The notes beneath the pieces were generated by a model. That model had not been told where the DNA came from. It did no database searches and saw only the letters and a list, made by a program, of their open reading frames with translations. A stretch of DNA of 64,000 nt from Tretioscincus oriximinensis (taxonomy: Eukaryota; Chordata; Lepidosauria; Squamata; Gymnophthalmidae), in assembly GCA_022410635.1 (NCBI GenBank), contig JAJVDF010000016.1, positions 1,425,232-1,489,231 on the forward strand, given 5' to 3'. Each line of letters opens with the position of its first letter. Position 1 is the first letter of the stretch. The translations under genes and the position numbers were made by a program. Positions 58,592 through 64,000 of the stretch are shown in pieces.

Positions 58592-58895
58592 GTAGGCACA
58601 GATAGCTCAGTCGCTTAGGAATTCATCTCTCGAGATTGGGTTTCAAAGCCCTGTGTTGGATGTGGGGAGGGGTGAGCACCTTCCATTAGCCTGTAGCTCT
58701 AGCCAACCCAGCTATTCGAAAGCAGGAACTGCAAGAAATTGCAACTGAGTGCAATTAGATACATGGGAACCACCAGAGTCTTGTGGGGAAGGTAGAATGT
58801 GAGCATTCGGGCAAAATACCCTTGTAAGCCGCTTTGAGTCCCTTTGAAAGGTGAGAAAAAGCGGGGTATAAGAACCAAGTTCTTCTTCTTCTTCT
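58592..58895 (+). repeat. SINE A (plus strand)
   Basis: Head GGCACAGATAGCTCAGTCGC, box-B-like GGGTTTCAAAGCCC, body AACCCAGCTATTCGAAAGCA, 3' end CTTGTAAGCCGCTTTGAGTC then AAAGCGGGGTATAAGAACC and (CTT)n. Confidence 0.9.
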
Positions 58896-59245
58896 ATAGA
58901 GTGTGTAAAAAAGGAGATTTGAGTAGGAGCTGCTGACTTTATAAGTTACACCTACAGAAACGTTTATTTACAGTAATTAAACACGCAGCACTCTTGGTCC
59001 TGCTTTTTTCTGTTAATCCTACATGCAAGTCACTGTTAAAAGTGAATAGATTTACAAGAACATTATGATAGAGGTGTATCTAATGATTAAAGGAAATTAA
59101 AGTAAAATAATATAGTGGGTTTTTTAGATTTTTAGAACTTAAAGTATGCCCTAAGTTGGCCCCACACAAACACGCTGAAATATTTGTTATAAATTAGGAA
59201 GAAACCATTTAGGGCCCAAAAATTCTTATTTAAAATTAAAAAATA

Positions 59246-59800
59246 TGAGGCGAGTGGTACAGTGGTTAATATCCCTGATGTTTTAGCATAGATACCGAGT
59301 TTGAAGCTCTGTGTTGGCTGTGGAGAGGAGTGAGTGCCTGTGGTTCTCACCAAGACAACTATTCGAAAGCAACAAATTGTGATTAGATAAATCGAGGCCA
59401 CCAGAGCAGGAATTGAGAAATAGATCTGATAGACCTATTTCTTCAGGAACNCTTCATTTGCCTTACCATCCTTTGAATTTTACAATTTGCTTAGTTCCAT
59501 TTGGGACTCTACTTTTATGAACTTGTATTGCGCTATTTTTAAAGCTTTGTATTGCTTCCTTATTCTTATGAATTATTGACCATTCATTATTAGATATTTT
59601 GCACGTTTATATATAATTTTCTCAATTGAAGTATTTAATTTGGTAAGTTTTCTATGTTTAAACCTTTTGTAGAGGCCATCCAGGGTTTTTTGTTTGAAGA
59701 TAGAATGTAAGTGTTTGGGCGAAATATAAGCTTGTAAGCTGCTTTAATTCAAGTGAGAAAAGCGNTGTATAAAACCTAGTTCTCCTCATTCTTCTTGTTT
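59246..59800 (+). repeat. Diverged SINE A split by about 280 bp
   Basis: A diverged head and body run from GAGGCGAGTGGTACAGTGG to GATAAATCGAGGCCACCAGA (about 59410). The 3' part resumes at about 59697 (GATAGAATGTAAGTGTTTGG) and ends CTTGTAAGCTGCTTTAATTC, then a short CT tail. The AT-rich 280 bp between has no recognisable ends. Confidence 0.6.
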
Positions 59801-60402
59801 TTCAACTGTGCAGATGTCATATTTTCTTCTGTCAGCAAACTGTGTAACACTACAAACCAAAGAACATTTACTGAGAAAGAATAACTATTAAGATTAAATG
59901 TTATGGGATTTATTTTTGCTGAGGATACAGTAAATATGTAAAATGAGAATTTTTTTATCTTCAAATGGAAATCCTATATGTGCATCCTTGAAAGTAAATT
60001 AAGTTTATTTCTTAATGAACTGACATTGCATTGTTTGACGTTTTGAAACTTAATCGCTTATTTACTTTTAAATCTTCTTAAGTCCTGAAAAATAACCTTA
60101 ATGTGGTTTGCTTCCAGATAAAAACTAGATTAAGCTCATTCTTTAGAACTTAAAATAATGTGTGAAATATACTTTTTTTTTCAAAATTCATATTACTATA
60201 ACCAAGACCGTTTTTCTGGAAAACGTTTATTGGCACTCTAAAATGTCAAGAATGATAACAGATATAATTTGTACGTATAAGCGTATAAAATCCAAAAAAT
60301 TACCAGTATGTGGATCAGACCACACTGGAAGAAAAGAAGTTCTCATTGTAATTTAATATTATTATTTTGCCTTACAATATTTAATTACAAATCCTTTTTT
60401 AG

Positions 60403-60485
60403 AGTTACAGTAACAGCTATGTGTAACATGGATTTCAGTCGTTTTCCCCTCGACACACAAACGTGTTCCCTGGAAATTGAAAGCT
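60403..60485 (+). CDS. GABRR1: GABRR1 exon 6 (Cys-loop)
   Basis: An 83-bp exon between TTTTTAG and GTAAGT. It encodes [20 protein letters not shown], then CSLEIES and the first base of a split codon, expected to be completed as Tyr in exon 7. The two Cys residues are 13 residues apart and form the Cys-loop. [12 protein letters not shown] is the rho1 form. I searched the 3.5 kb after this exon for the next exon (AYT.DDLMLYWK) and did not find it, so the gene continues past the window. The frame is open through all six visible exons (219 codons). Confidence 0.96.
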
Positions 60486-61050
60486 GTAAGTAAACAGGAT
60501 CTAAACCTGGATGCTTAAAATAAAGTGTTTGCACTCGTCCATTTTCATCATACCTATATTTTGGAGAACTTTTGCAATACTACAACTAAATGCCTAGAAG
60601 CTAAGTGCCCAGAGGCTGACTTCAGATAGGGAGAGGAAAATATGCTTGTGTAGATTCTCACTATTTCTATTAAAAAAACAAATTGCAAACCCAGTCAAGC
60701 CTGAACCTGTTCTGGGATTTTCTCCATTATGCCACCAATGGTAAAAAAACAAAACAAAAACAAGAACTGTATATTGCTTATATGATTTTATAGTTCATTT
60801 GCTTTTTATAAGTTGCTTTTGCATTTTTAATAAAATAAAAGTACTTTTATAATAATGTCCAGAACTATGGAAATGTCTGCCCCTTATACTTGCATACTGG
60901 GTATTTTCAACGGGGGAAAATGGAAGCAAGCACCAGATACAAGAAGTTATACTGGTGCATCAAATTTCCTGGACTCCAAGTTTTATTTCAGATATGGTGA
61001 TATTCCACCATTTTGTGCCTATATATTGGGACTGCATTTTGATAATCAGA

Positions 61051-61308
61051 TACATTATATTGCCCAAAGTATTCACTCAACGACTCACACAAGTGAATGA
61101 AGGTATAAGCCAGTGATTCCCAAAGTGGTGGTACTGCCCCCCTATGGGTGCTGAAGACATTGAGGGGGGGCGGTAAGATTTTTTTTTATATAATTGAGGT
61201 GAATGAGGTGGGGGGCACTAGGGATGTGGCTTGAGAGCCAAGGGGATGGCAGTTCAAAAAAGTTAGGGAATCACTGGTATAAGCAAATACTTTGGGCAAT
61301 ATAGTGTA
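61051..61308. mobile_element. Tc1/mariner-like MITE containing a hAT-like MITE
   Basis: The outer element starts CATTATATTGCCCAAAGTATT at 61053 and ends AATACTTTGGGCAATATAGTG at 61306, with TA on each side (61051-61052, 61307-61308). Without the insertion it is about 80 bp. The hAT-like insertion splits it at GTATAAGC. Confidence 0.85.
61103..61284. mobile_element. hAT-like MITE with exact 8-bp target duplication
   Basis: The 166-bp core 61111-61276 starts CAGTGATTCCC and ends GGGAATCACTG, an exact 11-base inverted repeat. GTATAAGC flanks it on both sides (61103-61110, 61277-61284). No ORF. Confidence 0.9.
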
Positions 61309-61765
61309 TATATGGCAATCCCAATATAATGCTGAGATGTTCCCAGGTTTTAGAGATTGTTTGTGTATGGTTTGAGACATTTGCTTTTGTAGAGAGCAGA
61401 ATTTACTTTGGAGTGCACATTTTGTTCAAAGAATAGATTGTCGTAGACTGAGGCATTGCAAGAGAGATGAGGAGCCATTTGTCAATAGCTCTATGAATGA
61501 GAGGGAATAGAAACAAAAAAAGGAGGCGGAAACAGCATTTCAATTTGGCAGTCCCAATGACATGTGGGTGCCCTGAGAAGGATGAGGGCTGAACTTTTCT
61601 TTTAAAGTACTTTGAGACTAACTTGAGAAAAGTGGGTGGCATAAGCTTTCGTAGACAGGTCTACTTTTTCAGATGCTGAGGGACTAATGTCAGGNTCAGG
61701 TATTTATAGGGAAATGTGTATGGGAGAANACAAAGCATATGCAACTGTAGGGAGGTCTTGAATTG

Positions 61766-61823
61766 CAGGTAAATAGCAGGAACTAATCTCCTTAAAAAAA
61801 CAGGTAAATAGCAGGAACTAATC
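61766..61823 (+). repeat. Tandem 23-bp repeat, period 35
   Basis: CAGGTAAATAGCAGGAACTA then ATC occurs at 61766-61788 and again at 61801-61823, within the 5' region of the Penelope-like element. Confidence 0.85.
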
Positions 61824-61972
61824 CTCTTATGTAAAAAAGTAAACAAGAAAGGATTAAGAGAGAAATCTCTAAACTGGAAACACACATCAGGAACCAACCC
61901 TCCACAGGAGACAATGAACACAACCACTCAGAAAAAAGAAATACCATATACAGGACACATTTCTCCTCATTA

Positions 61973-63921
61973 ATGATTATAAAGGAAAAAAAATTCTTCT
62001 CACTGCTACAAGATTCCACTACTCATAACAGGAGCATCATGGAACCAGAAAACAACATTGTTAATCTCTCAAACCACACTCTNAGCCAGGCTGAAGAGTC
62101 NGTCCTATCACGGGGACTATCCTTCTGCCCATCCAAACGCACACAAATGATACGTTTTTGTGGTGAACTAGAGACATTCTTCCGCCGCCTACGACTTAAG
62201 GAATTCTTCAAGGACACCACTCAGGAAAACAACTCACAAGGATCATCGCCCTCATTGGAATTAATCAACCAGCACACTAATGTACAGCAGAACACCTCCC
62301 AGAATTGTAAAAAGAAGAACTCCACGTGGACTCCTCCTGATGGACTATGCACGGAACTAGATTTTTANATCAACTGCTTTCGTCAACGTGCCAAACCCAG
62401 ATAATCAACAAACATCGTACGCTAACGTACAATCTAAGACGCAAGGAACAGGAGGCCATACATAATCTCAAGAACAACCCTAATATTATAATCAAAGAGG
62501 CCGACAAAGGAGGAGCTGTGGTTATCATGAACAAATCTGACTACACACAGGAAGCCAGAAGGCAACTATCCAACACCACATTCTACAGAATCCTACCCAA
62601 AGATCCTACAAAGGAATACCGTAAGGAATTACGATCACTACTTATGGAGTTTCCCATGGAAGTACGGGATCTAATACAAATGGACACACCACAGGAACCC
62701 CGGCCAGGCACCTTCTATTTACTACCCAAAATACACAAACAAGGCAACCCTGGAAGACCCATCGTCTCCAGCATTGGAACCCTTACAGTTGGTGCCTCTG
62801 GATATATGGACAAAGTACNCAGACCCTATGCCATCAATACTCCTAGCTATGTGAGGGATACGACTGACTTCCTACGGAAACTACAGTCCATACACAACCT
62901 CCCAGAGGACACCATCTTGGCTACTATGGATGTGGAATCCCTATACACCAACATCCCCCACATAGATGGAATACAAGCTATCAAGAACACCATTCCAGAT
63001 AGCACGTCTGCAGGCCTAGGCACCAAGATCTGCCACTTTGTTCTCACCCATAACTATTTCACTTTTGACAATAACGTATATCTCCAAACTAATGGTACTG
63101 CCATGGGTACACGTATGGCACCCCAATACGCCAACATCTTTAGGGCGGACCTAGAACAACGCTTCCTCAACTCCTGCACTCAGAAACCTCTACTGTACTT
63201 AAGATTCATCGATGACATCTTTATAATCTGGACTCACGGGGAGGAATCACTAAGAACATTCCACCAAAATTTCAATAGCTTCCANCCTACTATTAACCTC
63301 AGTTTGGAACAATCTAGGGAGCAAGTCCACTTTCTAGACACCACCATAAAATTGCACAATGGACATCTGAGCACGACCCTGTATTGCAAACCAACTGATC
63401 GATACACCTATTTACATGCCTCTAGTTCCCATCCCGAACACACAACCAAATCTATTGTCTACAGCCAAGCTCTCAGATATAATCGCATCTGCTTGGATCC
63501 AGAAAACAGATACACCAAACTCCTGGAACTACAGCAAGCATTCCTCAGGTTACAGTACCCACCACATGAAGTAAAAAAACAAATCAACAGAGCCAGACTG
63601 GTACCCAGAATCAACCTATTACAGGACAGATTGAGGACAGAAAACAACAGAACCCCATTAGTGGTCACATACAGCTCACAATTGGGGCCCCTCAAACACA
63701 TAATAAATGAACTTCAACCTATTTTGGATAAAAACACAGCTCTCTCAAGAGCACTTGGTGGCAAACCTTTGCTGGCTTACAAACAACCACCCAACCTCAA
63801 ACAACTCCTCACACAAAGAACACAGAACACAGAGGGAGAAATGGGAACTAGAACCCTGCCACAAACCCAGATGTCAACTCTGTGCACACATCCACCCTGG
63901 CAATGTCATCACGGGACCTGA
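61973..63921 (+). pseudogene. Penelope-like reverse transcriptase, frameshifted
   Basis: The N-terminal part (61973-62404) includes NIVNLSNHT and VLSRGLSFCPSKRTQ, a typical Penelope N-terminal motif. The frame then changes near 62.35-62.40 kb. The main RT part includes NIIIKEADKGGAVVIMNKSD, FYLLPKIHKQGNPGRPIVSS, TMDVESLYTNIPHIDGI, TNGTAMGTRMAPQYANIF and RFIDDIFIIW; the catalytic FIDD, equivalent to YADD, lies at 63205-63216. The frame changes back near 63.85 kb, where the Cys-rich CHKPRCQLC motif continues toward the endonuclease. With two shifts the copy is presumably inactive. Several codons contain n. Confidence 0.85.
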
Positions 63922-64000
63922 TAACACCACCCACAATATTAGAGGGACTTTTACATGCTCATCTTCTAATGTGGTGTATTCCATTTTCTGCCAACAATGC

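Larger units (their letters stand above)
58007..60402 (+). other. GABRR1: GABRR1 intron 5
   Basis: A 2.4-kb intron that splits an arginine codon (AG|A). It holds a SINE A at 58592-58895 and an interrupted SINE A at 59246-59800. Nothing is recognisable in the remainder. Confidence 0.85.
60486..64000 (+). other. GABRR1: GABRR1 intron 6 (partial)
   Basis: The first 3.5 kb of an intron with a GTAAGT donor. It contains a nested pair of MITEs (61051-61308) and a Penelope-like element from about 61605 to the window end. 60.5-61.0 kb is unique-looking. Confidence 0.85.
61605..64000 (+). mobile_element. Penelope-like (Neptune-type) retroelement, 3'-incomplete in window
   Basis: It starts with the GGCATAAGCTTTCGTAGACA terminal block shared with the 33.65-33.94 kb hairpin and with 41429. 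Next come a tandem 23-bp repeat, then a reverse transcriptase read in two frames, then the beginning of a GIY-YIG-type endonuclease region (VVYSIFCQQC, window end). The order terminal repeat, RT, GIY-YIG is that of Penelope-like elements. The rest lies beyond the window. Confidence 0.85.

Overview
This is vertebrate genomic DNA, almost certainly from a squamate reptile. It carries interrupted genes with GT-AG introns, abundant CR1 and L2 LINE remnants, tRNA-derived SINEs with long (GAA/CTT)n tails, a Penelope-like (Neptune-type) retroelement and many small DNA-transposon derivatives. The squamate call is an inference from this repeat mix together with the gene content. Isolated n characters mark ambiguous bases throughout. 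No prokaryotic, plasmid or phage features are present.

The window holds two neighbouring GABA-A rho (GABA-C) receptor subunit genes, head to tail on the + strand. Exons 4-10 of GABRR2 (rho2) lie at 9036-20211 and run to the stop codon; exons 1-3 must lie upstream, since I find none in the first 9 kb. After about 16.7 kb of repeat-rich intergenic DNA, GABRR1 (rho1) starts at 36893. Its exons 1-6 lie at 36893-60485, and exons 7-10 lie beyond the window. Exon lengths and phases match between the paralogues wherever both are visible (68, 224 and 83 bp). Both reading frames stay open across all joins, so both genes look intact. The products are subunits of pentameric ligand-gated chloride channels, known mainly from retinal neurons.

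Region by region: 1-9035 is a GABRR2 intron with simple repeats and DNA-transposon fragments. 9036-20211 is the rest of GABRR2, with a near-symmetric palindrome in intron 8, a CR1 fragment just before exon 7, and a foldback element with a SINE inside it in intron 6. 20212-36892 is the 3' flank and intergenic DNA, with a CR1 3' portion (30.5-31.3 kb), SINEs, and a 123-bp-arm hairpin made of Penelope-type terminal sequence. 36893-60485 is GABRR1, whose introns contain nested insertions: a hAT-like MITE with a perfect 8-bp target duplication and an L2 copy share one older element. 60486-64000 is GABRR1 intron 6, with a doubly nested MITE and a Penelope-like element running off the window end.

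I do not see an undescribed gene system. The structures most worth a second look are the foldback and nested elements: the exact 51-bp inverted repeats abutting a hAT-like copy (47.6-48.1 kb), the foldback flanked by a 73-bp direct duplication (50.8-51.3 kb), the intron-8 palindrome, and the two nested MITE insertions with exact 8-bp duplications.
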